Source: Mycogone perniciosa
Taxonomy: Eukaryota; Ascomycota; Sordariomycetes; Hypocreales; Hypocreaceae
NCBI GenBank assembly: GCA_025331125.1
Contig: JAOALB010000071.1
Span: forward strand, 62,001 to 126,000
Direction of reading: 5' to 3'
Length of the DNA: 64,000 bases
A program made the translations under genes and the position numbers. Shown one piece after another: positions 55,902 through 64,000 of this stretch (its first letter is position 1; each line of letters opens with the position of its first letter). Under the pieces are notes generated by a model. The model ran no database searches and was not told the DNA's origin. It was given only the letters and a program-made list of their open reading frames with translations.

Positions 55902-58381
55902 TTACAGCACCATCGCAATCAGCCAGACGGCGCCAAAGACACCAGCAACGAGGCTGATCTCGAAGCGGGCAGCGACATTGCCTACAACCGGAGGAGTAGT
56001 AGGCCGGCTTCCGCCGCCATTGCCTCCATTGCCTCCAGTAGACCCTCCGCCGTTGCCTCCAGTTGGCTGTTCACCATTTCCACCAGAGGGTTGGCCACCA
56101 TTTCCGCCAGTGGGCTGTTCACCGTTGCCACCGGTTGGCTGTTCACCATTACCACCAGTGGGTTGACCTCCATGGTCACTAGTGGGCTGTTCACCATTAC
56201 CATCAGTGGGCTGGCCTCCGTGACCACCGGTTGGGGTTCCGGTGTTACCGCCATCACCACCAGTCTTTGTGGGGCTTCCGGGTCCGTCGCTGCCGGTCTT
56301 TGTGGGTCTGATAGGGCCCGCGTTGCCCGGGGTTGACCCGCTCTCACAGATGGATGAAGACCCATGCTGTGGCTCGGATGTGGGAGTGACGGGGGGCTTC
56401 GTAGGGGTTTCTGTACCACCGGGTCCAGTAGTGGAGCAGTCACCGGGACTAGGAGGAGCAGTAGCACAAGCGCATACTAGACAAAACGTTAGAATTGAAG
56501 AAGTTGAGGGCAATTGTCCAACTCACCAGAAGAGGCGCCGGTTATGACAGCAAAGAGAGACGCCGGAGGACAAGCAGTAGCAACGCAAGGAATTAGCAGC
56601 TGGGTCAGGGATTGCTGCGCCTCAGGTTTGCATTGACAAGCGTAGTCATGGACATCGCAGTGAACTTTGGGGGCTGCACTGGAGAAACAAGCCTGGGCGC
56701 ACGAGGGGACAGCTGTGCTGGCCACAGGGCCACAGTCAATAGTGGTTCCAGGCTTGCAAGTGCTTCCTGGCTTGGAAGTAGTCTGCGGCTTTGACGTATT
56801 GGTAGGCTGAGAAGTGGTGCCAGTCTTTGATGTGGTTTCAGGTTGAGAAGAAGAATCCTGACTCGTGGTGGTTGGCTCCGGTGCTGAAGTGCTCGTTGCA
56901 GGACCCGAGGGGCAAGGAGTAGTTGGGTGAGCAGTGACACAGTCGCAAAGAGCGCCTACAGCTGGCAGGACTTGCAGAGCATCATCGAATCCACAGGCAC
57001 CAATAACACAGTCGATCGCATTACTTTGGATGATATCCTGGTTGGCGCAATTGCATTGGTAATCACCTCTCACACAAGATGCGTGTGTCACCGCAGCCGA
57101 TTCAATACACGGCTTAGCGCAGCCAGGTACTGCGTCGGCACTTGGTTGGCAGGGAGAGACGGTATCACACGTCGGACCAGTGGTAATAGGGCCAGTAGTT
57201 GAGGGTGAGGTCGTGGTTGATGGGGGCTCTTCTGTAGTATCAGGAGGAGATGTGGTTGATGTAGTCCATGAAGGCGATGATGTCGTAGTCGCTGGGGCAG
57301 AAGTGCATGGAGTTGTTGGGTGAGCTGTAACGCAGTCGCATAAGGAACTGACTGCAGGCAGAACCTGGAGAGCGGTTTCAAGGCCACAGCCGCCAATGAC
57401 ACACTCGATCGCGTTGCTCTGGATAATGTTCTGGTTGGCGCAATTGCATTGGTAATCACCTCTCACACAAGAGGCGTGTGTCACCGCAGCTGATTCAATG
57501 CACGGCTTAGCACAACCAGGTACAACATCAGCACTTGGCTGGCAAGGAGACACGCTGTCGCAAGCAGGGCCTGTAGTAATAGGGCCTGTGGTCGAAGCCG
57601 ATGTTGTAGTCAACGGTGGCTTCTCTGTAGTGTCAGGGGGTGGTGACGTAGTGGTTTCTGGGGACGACGTGATGGTTTCTGGGGACGACGTGGTAGTTGC
57701 CGGAGCTGACGTGCATGGAGTCGTTGGATGGGCAGTCACACAATCGCAGAGAGCACCAACTGCAGGCAACACCTCAAGAGCAGTATCAAAACCACAGCCG
57801 CCAATCACACAATTGATCGCATTGTTCTGGATGATGTCCTGGTTAGAGCAATTGCATTGATAATCGCCCCTTGCACAAGATGCGTGAGTTACAGCCGCCG
57901 ACTCAACGCATGGCTTGGCACAATTGGGGACAGCATCGGCGCTAGGCTGACACGGGGAAACCGAATCGCAGGAGCTAGGTGCCGTCGTGATGGGATCAGT
58001 TGTAGATGTTGTTGTTGGCGGTTCGGTGGTAACAGGTGGTGCCGTAGTTGTTGTTGAAGGTGGGCAAGGCTTAGTCGGATGTGATGCAACACAATCGCAG
58101 AGAGCGCTGACGGACGGTAGAACTTGAAGAGCGTCCCCAAATTCACAGGCACTGAGAACACAGTTGAAAGCAGCGCCTTGAATGATCTCCTGCTTGGAGC
58201 AACTGCATTGGTAGTCAGTCGCGGCGGGGCAACCGGCATCCGTCACAACTGCAGAGGAGATACAAGGCGCGGCACAGCGAGGGACAGCATCTGCGCTGGG
58301 CTGGCATGGTGAGTGGTCGCAAGTTGCCACGGCCAGACGGGCGAGAGCCAAAAGGCCCACGGCACCAGCAGCGTTTCTCAT
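55902..58381 (-). CDS. GPI-anchored protein with five CFEM domains, two exons
   Basis: CFEM proteins are fungal eight-cysteine surface or secreted proteins; some bind haem for iron uptake, others act in adhesion. Exons are complement(55902..56476, 56527..58381), 809 residues; the intron falls inside the last CFEM, and splicing gives ASSVCACATAP. A signal peptide covers about 1-19. Four related CFEM units follow (starts near 58322, 57972, 57561 and 57174), separated by Thr/Pro/Ser linkers, then a fifth, more divergent one. Each has the Cys pattern and the Asp before C-x-C that binds haem in known members (TDYQCSC, GDYQCNC, HDYACQC). A low-complexity Gly/Asn/Gln/Pro/Thr tract (GEQPTGGNG type) and a hydrophobic C-terminus (VAGVFGAVWLIAMVL) predict a GPI anchor. 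Near-identical DNA in units three and four points to recent duplication. Confidence 0.9.
56016..56240 (-). repeat. Gly/Asn/Pro/Gln/Thr-rich minisatellite in the CFEM protein
   Basis: Imperfect 21-24 base units coding for GGNGEQPT or GGHGGQPT-like peptides fill the linker between the last CFEM and the GPI signal. Such a stretch often varies in length between isolates. Confidence 0.7.
56926..58322 (-). repeat. Tandem CFEM-domain repeat, four related units
   Basis: The same codons of the C-x-C region recur at about 58200, 57849, 57441 and 57048, so the spacings are 351, 408 and 393 bases (all multiples of three). Units three and four share long stretches of near-identical DNA, with a few third-position differences. 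The first unit is the most different. Confidence 0.8.
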
Positions 58382-61276
58382 GGGGAATAACTTGGGGAGG
58401 CGTCCGTTGAGGTGGGAAAGATCGATGTGACCCCTGTGGTCCTCAAGGTATCAAGCAAAACGAGTGAGCTCGACAAACCTGAACCTCTCAAGACAGGTCA
58501 CCAACTAATTGACAGGGGAACCGGCCTTGATATAGGCAAGATGCCAACCGAGGAGCCATTAAAGCTGGAGAACCTGTATCCGGATGGATACCCACCATAT
58601 CCACCATTTGCTGTGGAACACATCCCACCACAATCCTAGCAACTCTTGCCCAATTCTTGCCCAATTCTAGTTCCGGGTGAACGAGCTCCCAGTGGAACTT
58701 TCGAATATCATGGACAGCGCACCAAAGAACCTCGTATGCAACAGAGCGATTTCGGGTTGTGTTCCTGCACGACGGCTGATTGTGGAGGGGCCCTTGTGAA
58801 GCGATTGGCCGGTGGACACGGCCATTGCCCGAATTGAGATGGCGAGAGCATCAACCACACCATTGAGACGGGGAATCCCTGTCTCGGTATAGTAATATCC
58901 ATGCATGCCAAGTGTACTCCTCTTTTCCTCGTATGAAAAAAGTGCTAGGGCGGCGGAGACCCGAGCTCAAGCGATGGCCCGATGAATGTCAGACTAACTA
59001 ACAAAAGTCTCATCAATCTTCAATTACGTTGGTATAGAGTCTCAAGGACTTGAGTCCCATGCTTCGATCTCTTAGCAACGCAACTGGTCGTGCCCAGCAG
59101 CGGCACTGTCGAGTTCCGTGACCACTGGATACCAGAGACATTGCATGTACCATGATGAATTAGGATGACCATGTGGGGATGTGCTCTCTTCTATGCTGGG
59201 AGGATTGGGTAATTGATTCAGCTGACGTTATTCCCCCTCATTCGTCCTGGGACACCAACCACCTGAGGCCTGTCGTCGTTGAGATTGGCCATCGATGATG
59301 AATCCATACTAATGTTCCTCCATTATTGTACTTCATGGAGTCCAGGAATGGATGCTTGGAGCGAAATCAGATGTCAACGTCGATCAAATTCAGGCATCTG
59401 AGCCTCGGCCGAGACGGATTGTCGCTCCATCTTGCCAGGAACGGGGACGCCACAGGCCACAACCGCCGCCGTCGAAATATCTTTCAAGCCACCTCCACAA
59501 TATCCACAGGTCCTCAAGGCGGGGAGATCGGGGTTAACGAGGGCTCCTGGCAGGGGAGGAGTCCAATGAGTAGGTTGCATCCAATGGTACTGGAAGGCCG
59601 CCAAGCTAATACGCTTAGCAACAAACCATTGACAAGGGTGGGTGCATCCAGACGAGGTATGGCCCCGATTCGATCTAGAGGTCCTTCGATATGCCCGCAA
59701 TGGCATTGGCCGAATGGATGGAGAGATGTCAAGTTTAAGATGAGTCGAAAAGCCACAACGGGTGAAGCGCATTGTGTGGCGTCAGCCGGAAGATCCTTCG
59801 GAGGAACTAGCTCCGAGGAGCCAGACGATAGTATTATGCCTAGTGAAACAATAAACTGGACAAAATTTCTCATTGGTATTTTTTCTGCTTTAATTAGGTT
59901 AAAATTAAAAACGACTAGCCTCTTGTTTCGTTATAGTACCTATATCAAGGCAAGTATGGGCCACCTTGGTGATGGTGTTGTGTTGTGTTGATCCAGCATC
60001 CGCCTCTCTTATTCTCTTATGGTGGGGTGGCCTCTCGCATGCCGGAGGCCCGCGGACACATTCAGAAGTCCAGCTTGCAACCCTCCTCGATGCATGATGA
60101 AGTATTATAATATAGAATGTGGAGTTAATTCCACCAGTGTGCTTTGCCAAAAGACGCCCTGTCAGGTCGACCACGAACCAACATATGCTAATGGTGTGAA
60201 AGCATTTGAATGCTTCGGCCAGAAGGATGTCCCTCAGAAATAACTCTCATCTCGACCAAGACTTGACTCTTCAGCTGCAGGAAACATTTTGACACATCTA
60301 TGGACATGCTTACGAGTACTACCAATGCCCGGTTAATTTAGTTGCAGATATGGAATATCTCATCTTGGTCTACTTGGCAGTTGCCTGAGGTAGTATCCCA
60401 CGTGTGGTGGTTATCTGCAACCGATGCTGATCGCCCGACATCTGCATTTTCCACTCACTATTCGGTGACTATACTTGATAAGTGACACATTTATTTATAT
60501 TATTTCCTGAAATATTGCATCACTTCTTTTATGGATTTATTGATGTCGATGGTCCTTTCTCGCCTGGACCTGTAGGGTGACCTCAATTAGAGTACACCGT
60601 GCAACATACAGTTGAGACATGCGTACAAGAAGACACAGTAAATACTCAAAGATAGAAAGAGGATATGCCTTTATTGAGAGAAGTTGTCGGATTGGTAGTA
60701 CATAAAACAATAGAATCGGGTGGCTTTCATTAGATTAAAATTCCAGATGGGCTGTGATTCTGAGGTGGCAGTTTGCAGAATCAATATTGTCATACACATA
60801 TATAAAATTGATGGAGTGGTTTATTTGAAGGAGCTTTCGCCCAAATATTGGAATGAATGTCCTAAAAGTCGCACCCCAGCTAATAGTTTGTGAGTCTATC
60901 ATCCCATTGAGTGAATGTGACCAAGATGATGATGGATGTTTTTGCTCCCTGTCCACGAAGTAGGCTGCACGCATACAATGTCCTGCTAAAGTGGCTACCT
61001 CATCTGAGCATTTACGTGATTTGTTAAGCCTCTAGGTCCCTATGATAAAAACCCAAACTGAATTTGTCAACATCCAGAAAGCACTCTGACACAATATCAA
61101 TTCTGTGGTTGAAGAATCAATCTTGACATTAAACAATACATCTCTCAGTTCCTGTGCTCTCACCGCTGAGCATACACGTTATTGGTATTGACTATCTCTC
61201 ATTGAGCGATCTCGACCTTCTGCATTTCCATCGATAGTTATCCCAAAAGACTGGCTGGTTTATAACGAGCTTACCC
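58382..61276. other. Long intergenic region with a few weak open frames
   Basis: About 2.9 kb. The start is the promoter of the CFEM gene. Two opposite-strand frames overlap at 59326-59991; the minus-strand one (59873-59514) starts with a signal-peptide-like sequence (MRNFVQFIVSLGIILSSGSS) and has a few cysteines. The 60480-60740 stretch is AT-rich. I could not identify any gene with confidence. Confidence 0.4.
59514..59873 (-). CDS. Possible small secreted protein (weak)
   Basis: This is listed only because its first 20 residues look like a signal peptide and it holds several cysteines (QCHCGHIEG). A 44-base segment, 59589-59632, has GT...AG ends; removing it would lead into another frame with CGYCGGGLKDI and end near 59374. 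The donor (GTCAAT) is poor. A plus-strand frame overlaps it completely, so it may well be chance. Confidence 0.2.
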   Translation of the reverse strand: MRNFVQFIVSLGIILSSGSSELVPPKDLPADATQCASPVVAFRLILNLTSLHPFGQCHCGHIEGPLDRIGAIPRLDAPTLVNGLLLSVLAWRPSSTIGCNLLIGLLPCQEPSLTPISPP

Positions 61277-61885
61277 CTAATGGAATAGCCACTCGTTCCT
61301 TCTTGGATTCCATTCACACTTCAACCAAACCATCCAAATATCACTCGCAATATGACCTCCGTCGACAATGCGCTCACGATGCACATGGTCAGGGTAGTCC
61401 TCGCCCAACTCTATGTATCTGAACAGGTCGGTGTCCACCTCATACGGAGTGAGTCCGATCGCGTACATCACAGAGCCCGCAAATTGACCCCTCGTGGGAT
61501 TGTGTGAGATGTACTTCATATCCTTCTTCATCCTGGCCGCAAACTCCGTCGACTGCTCAGTTGCTGTACGACACTTGAGCTCAAGGCCAAGAAACGGCCC
61601 TTTGAATCCGACTTTCGGCGACAGCCAGTGATCCACTCGCTCGTCCGTCCCGTACACTTGCAGCTCACGCTGAACGGTGAAATTCTGGACTGCGGGCGTG
61701 TTTGAACGCAAATAAAGCTCGACCTGTGCCCAGACTTCCCAACCGCCCCCTGAGCCTGTTGCTCTGCGGATTTTAGGGAGGTCGTTACCACGAACCCACT
61801 CCCTCACCCAATCGAGGACTGGATCAGCCTGTATAAGATAAGTCTGGTGGTCTGCGAATATTTTTGAATCTTGAAGTCTTACCAT
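61277..61885 (-). CDS. Hypothetical protein with PD-(D/E)XK-like motif
   Basis: I do not recognise an orthologue. The start at 61885 (MVRLQDSKIFAD) gives 202 residues; a frame extension to 61990 looks like leader. The sequence has the order seen in PD-(D/E)XK nucleases: an N-terminal helix with E55 (WEVWAQVELYLR), a strand pair with D85 (GTDERVDHWLSP), then E102-x-K104 in FLGLELKCR, and a helix (EFAARMKKDMKYI) after it. The spacing fits that fold. Aromatic residues and a C-terminal WMVWLKCEWN stretch follow. Whether it cuts nucleic acid is unknown; no partner gene, methylase or toxin is beside it. Confidence 0.6.
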   Translation of the reverse strand: MVRLQDSKIFADHQTYLIQADPVLDWVREWVRGNDLPKIRRATGSGGGWEVWAQVELYLRSNTPAVQNFTVQRELQVYGTDERVDHWLSPKVGFKGPFLGLELKCRTATEQSTEFAARMKKDMKYISHNPTRGQFAGSVMYAIGLTPYEVDTDLFRYIELGEDYPDHVHRERIVDGGHIASDIWMVWLKCEWNPRRNEWLFH

Positions 61886-62661
61886 TGTGGGTGCAATTTG
61901 GCAAAGATAATACTTTGTGAGGTGGAATGAGACTAATGAGAATTGTTGAAAGCTTGTTGATAGATTTTGATATTGTTGGACAGATACCACGTATTTATGG
62001 TGAACCCATCGCTCGGAGAGACTCGAGGCTGAGTGAGAATATTGAATATTGCCTCAGCCAGCCCGCCACAGGCCTCATAATGCCTGACAGCTGAATAGCT
62101 TACTGGATCTGTATTCAATATATTGACCCACAGTCAGCCAACCACAACCACCCCTGGGTGATAGGCCTTGTCACTACTCGATCCAAGGGTCCAAGTTCTG
62201 CAGCCCAAGGACTTTGGTTTAAAACGACCACGAGTTGCGCTTGGTAGCTTACGATTGGCATACAAAGCACCCCGGCCAGCTCCCAGTCGAATACTTAACC
62301 CACTTTGAAGCTTTTGACCCGCAACCAAATGCACATGCTCGTAGACATACTAACGGCCATTGGCTTTTGAAGCAGTATATCATCGCGACCGCAGTCACCA
62401 ATGACCGGGGTTCATCTCCAATACTATCCATTCATACGGAGTAAAGTTTCTATATTTCCGAGAAGGAATTTATCCAGCAGTAGTCGTGTCGATTACTTGA
62501 TGCTTATTGGTCCTCTCCTGCATTGCGTCATACACCATTGTGATGAACACTACCCCATCAGTTTGTAATCACTTGGATGAACAATGAACTGTGAACAACT
62601 TGAATCTACCCAAATAATTTTCCATTTTTGATAGCAAAAGCGTCTGAAGCAGTGTCTCGTC
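61886..62661. other. Divergent intergenic region, no gene seen
   Basis: About 0.8 kb between the divergent nuclease-like and glyoxalase-like genes, so it holds both promoters. TACGGAGTA is at 62435-62443. No recognisable gene. Confidence 0.45.
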
Positions 62662-63483
62662 ATGTCTGGAACACCTCCCTACCCAATAGTGGACCACCTC
62701 GTCATCCTCGTCTCTCATGCCACTCTTCTCGAGCTCCCCGAGCGGCTCAAAGACACCTTCGCCGTAAGCCCAGGTGGAACGCATGCTGATGGCCTAACGC
62801 ACAATCATTTGATCTTATTCAAAGACGGTTTCTACATAGAACTCATCGCCTTCTTCGACAACGTGGATCCCGAAGCCCGCAAGAAGCACCGCTGGGGAAA
62901 CTTGAAGGAAAACACAATCATTGACTGGGCATACACTCTACCCCGCGAGGATGACTTCCCGCTGATTCAGCAGAGAGTCCGCGACGCTGACACGGCATTG
63001 ACTTATCATGATCCCGTACCAGGAGGGCGAACAAGGACCGATGGCGTCGTTCTGAAGTGGTCTATCAGTACTGCGCAGAATGCAGACGGTACCCCGACTC
63101 GGCCAGGAATTCTTCCTTTCTGGTGTCTAGACAGAACGCAGCGGCATTTGCGAGTGCCGTACGAAGACAACAAAGGGCAGACAGAGCACCCCAGCGGAGT
63201 GCGTGGGATTTCGCACCTGCGCATCTCTGTACCAAAGGACGAACTATCGGCTCTCAGCCGCGTCTATGAGGGGATACACAATGGTCACGGGAAAAGCGAC
63301 AACGGGGACTCATGGCCCTTCAAGACGCCGAAATACTACGAAATCTCTGGGAAGCATGTTGTGTACCTAGCGGCTGAAGAAACTGAATCGCTGGCGATCA
63401 AGCTCACGCTTCAAGGAGGGGATGACACACCACGGTCGCTCGAGATCCTCCCTGGCCTGGTGTTTGGGGTTGAGGACTTTTAG
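62662..63483 (+). CDS. Glyoxalase-like domain protein
   Basis: This single-exon 273-residue protein belongs to the Glyoxalase_3 type of the vicinal-oxygen-chelate superfamily; a specific substrate is unknown. It begins YPIVDHLVILVSHATLLELP, the first beta-alpha strand with the usual Asp-His pair. FKDGFYIELIAFFD follows as the metal-binding edge. Near 140-200 it has WSISTAQNADGTPTRPGILP, FWCLDRTQRHLRVPY and HPSGVRGISHLRISVPKDEL, the family's second half. The end LGLVFGVEDF-like tail closes the fold. It is probably cytosolic: no signal peptide or membrane segment. Confidence 0.85.
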   Translation: MSGTPPYPIVDHLVILVSHATLLELPERLKDTFAVSPGGTHADGLTHNHLILFKDGFYIELIAFFDNVDPEARKKHRWGNLKENTIIDWAYTLPREDDFPLIQQRVRDADTALTYHDPVPGGRTRTDGVVLKWSISTAQNADGTPTRPGILPFWCLDRTQRHLRVPYEDNKGQTEHPSGVRGISHLRISVPKDELSALSRVYEGIHNGHGKSDNGDSWPFKTPKYYEISGKHVVYLAAEETESLAIKLTLQGGDDTPRSLEILPGLVFGVEDF

Positions 63484-63889
63484 GTGTTTGGCTCCAGGTT
63501 GCATGATCGTCTGTCCGGCCAAGAGTCAGGGTCTTGAGAGAGTTCTCCACGTATGCTGGAATATTCTTGAATAAAAGACGTGCTCCATCATTTGGAAGGA
63601 AATATGAATAGTAGATTCTTTCAATGCTTGATTAGGTAGTGGAGGGAGGCAGGATATGATCCGTTGCAGAGGTATGGAACTGTATTAGGTAAGCCAGTAG
63701 CAGTGTTTACCTTGGAGCTCCATGTAAGCGCCTGCGACGAAGCTGTGCTCACCAGTTCATCACCAACACCACATTGAGCCATCTGGGTCATTTCTTCCAG
63801 CTTCAATCATTAATTCTCATTTGCCCTGATTTATCACCAATTTTATAATTTTTTAAACTCCAACCCGATCGAAGCCAATTGCGCCAAAG
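63484..63889. other. Intergenic region, no gene seen
   Basis: About 400 bases downstream of the glyoxalase-like gene and upstream of the next gene on the same strand. It contains the promoter of the latter. Nothing recognisable. Confidence 0.45.
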
Positions 63890-64000
63890 ATGGCCTCAGA
63901 AGAAATCGAAAACATCCTCGAGGAGACGCCGACGACAGCAGACGTCGAGATGGAGGAGGGCGCGGATGGCGCAGACGGTGCTGAAACCGAGAAGCCGGCT
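63890..64000 (+). CDS. Acidic N-terminus of an unidentified protein (3' partial)
   Basis: An ATG at 63890 opens a frame to the window end, 37 codons. It is rich in Glu, Ala, Asp and Thr (EEGADGADGAETEKPA at the end) with a possible short helix (SEEIENILEE) at the start. The frame is compositionally coherent and follows a plausible leader, so I think it is a real gene start, but the protein cannot be named from this part. Confidence 0.55.
   Translation, partial: MASEEIENILEETPTTADVEMEEGADGADGAETEKPA

Noticed and set aside
59326..59991. 221-codon plus-strand frame
   Set aside because: It has no recognisable domain, an opposite-strand frame of similar length overlaps it, and the end is AT-rich noncoding-like sequence.
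61277..61885. Restriction-type or toxin-antitoxin defence locus
   Set aside because: No methylase, antitoxin-like or partner gene is next to the nuclease-like protein, so a system cannot be supported.

Overview
The window is nuclear DNA of a filamentous ascomycete, most likely a sordariomycete. Genes lie on both strands and are spaced by 0.3 to 4.7 kb. Many are broken by short introns (about 44-106 bases) with GT...AG ends and CTAAC-like branch points. The products are typically fungal: chitin-synthase-like transferase, chitin deacetylase with CBM18 modules, a CFEM GPI protein, a Pho80-type cyclin, OPT and MFS transporters. No rRNA, convincing tRNA, CRISPR array or intact transposon was seen. 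Exon borders were worked out by hand from reading frame, splice signals and family motifs.

Layout. 0-6 kb holds housekeeping genes: the SRP receptor beta subunit (5' end outside the window), cystathionine beta-synthase (minus) and a secreted M28 leucine aminopeptidase with five exons. 6.4-18.8 kb has a small single-pass membrane protein and three genes of amino-sugar polymer chemistry: a GT2 chitin-synthase-like enzyme (minus), a polysaccharide deacetylase with three CBM18 modules (minus) and an intronless nucleotide-sugar dehydrogenase of bacterial look (plus). 20-28 kb has three plus-strand genes of redox or carbon metabolism: a large-subunit catalase, a BBE-type FAD oxidase and a ThDP enzyme. 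29-39 kb has a Pho80-like cyclin, a five-exon drug/H+ MFS transporter and a 1,420-residue membrane protein with C-terminal ankyrin-like repeats. 41.6-42.7 kb has a conserved Arg/Glu-rich protein. 42.7-47.5 kb is an unusually long stretch without a convincing gene. 47.5-55.6 kb has an OPT transporter, an HNH-like protein whose catalytic residues look lost, a monocarboxylate-type MFS transporter, a frameshifted RNase H-like relic and a hotdog thioesterase. 55.9-64 kb has a five-CFEM GPI protein, a possible orphan PD-(D/E)XK nuclease-like protein, a glyoxalase-like protein and the start of an acidic protein cut by the window edge.

How the genes may work together. The GT2 enzyme, deacetylase and sugar dehydrogenase could make, deacetylate and supply precursor for a surface polysaccharide, but they are kilobases apart and not one operon. 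The oxidase should make hydrogen peroxide and lies about 1 kb downstream of a catalase. The noncoding DNA is strewn with the 9-mer TACTYCGTA (Y = T or C, either strand), far more often than chance predicts; this is the most unexpected sequence-level signal here. No complete biosynthetic cluster or defence island is visible.
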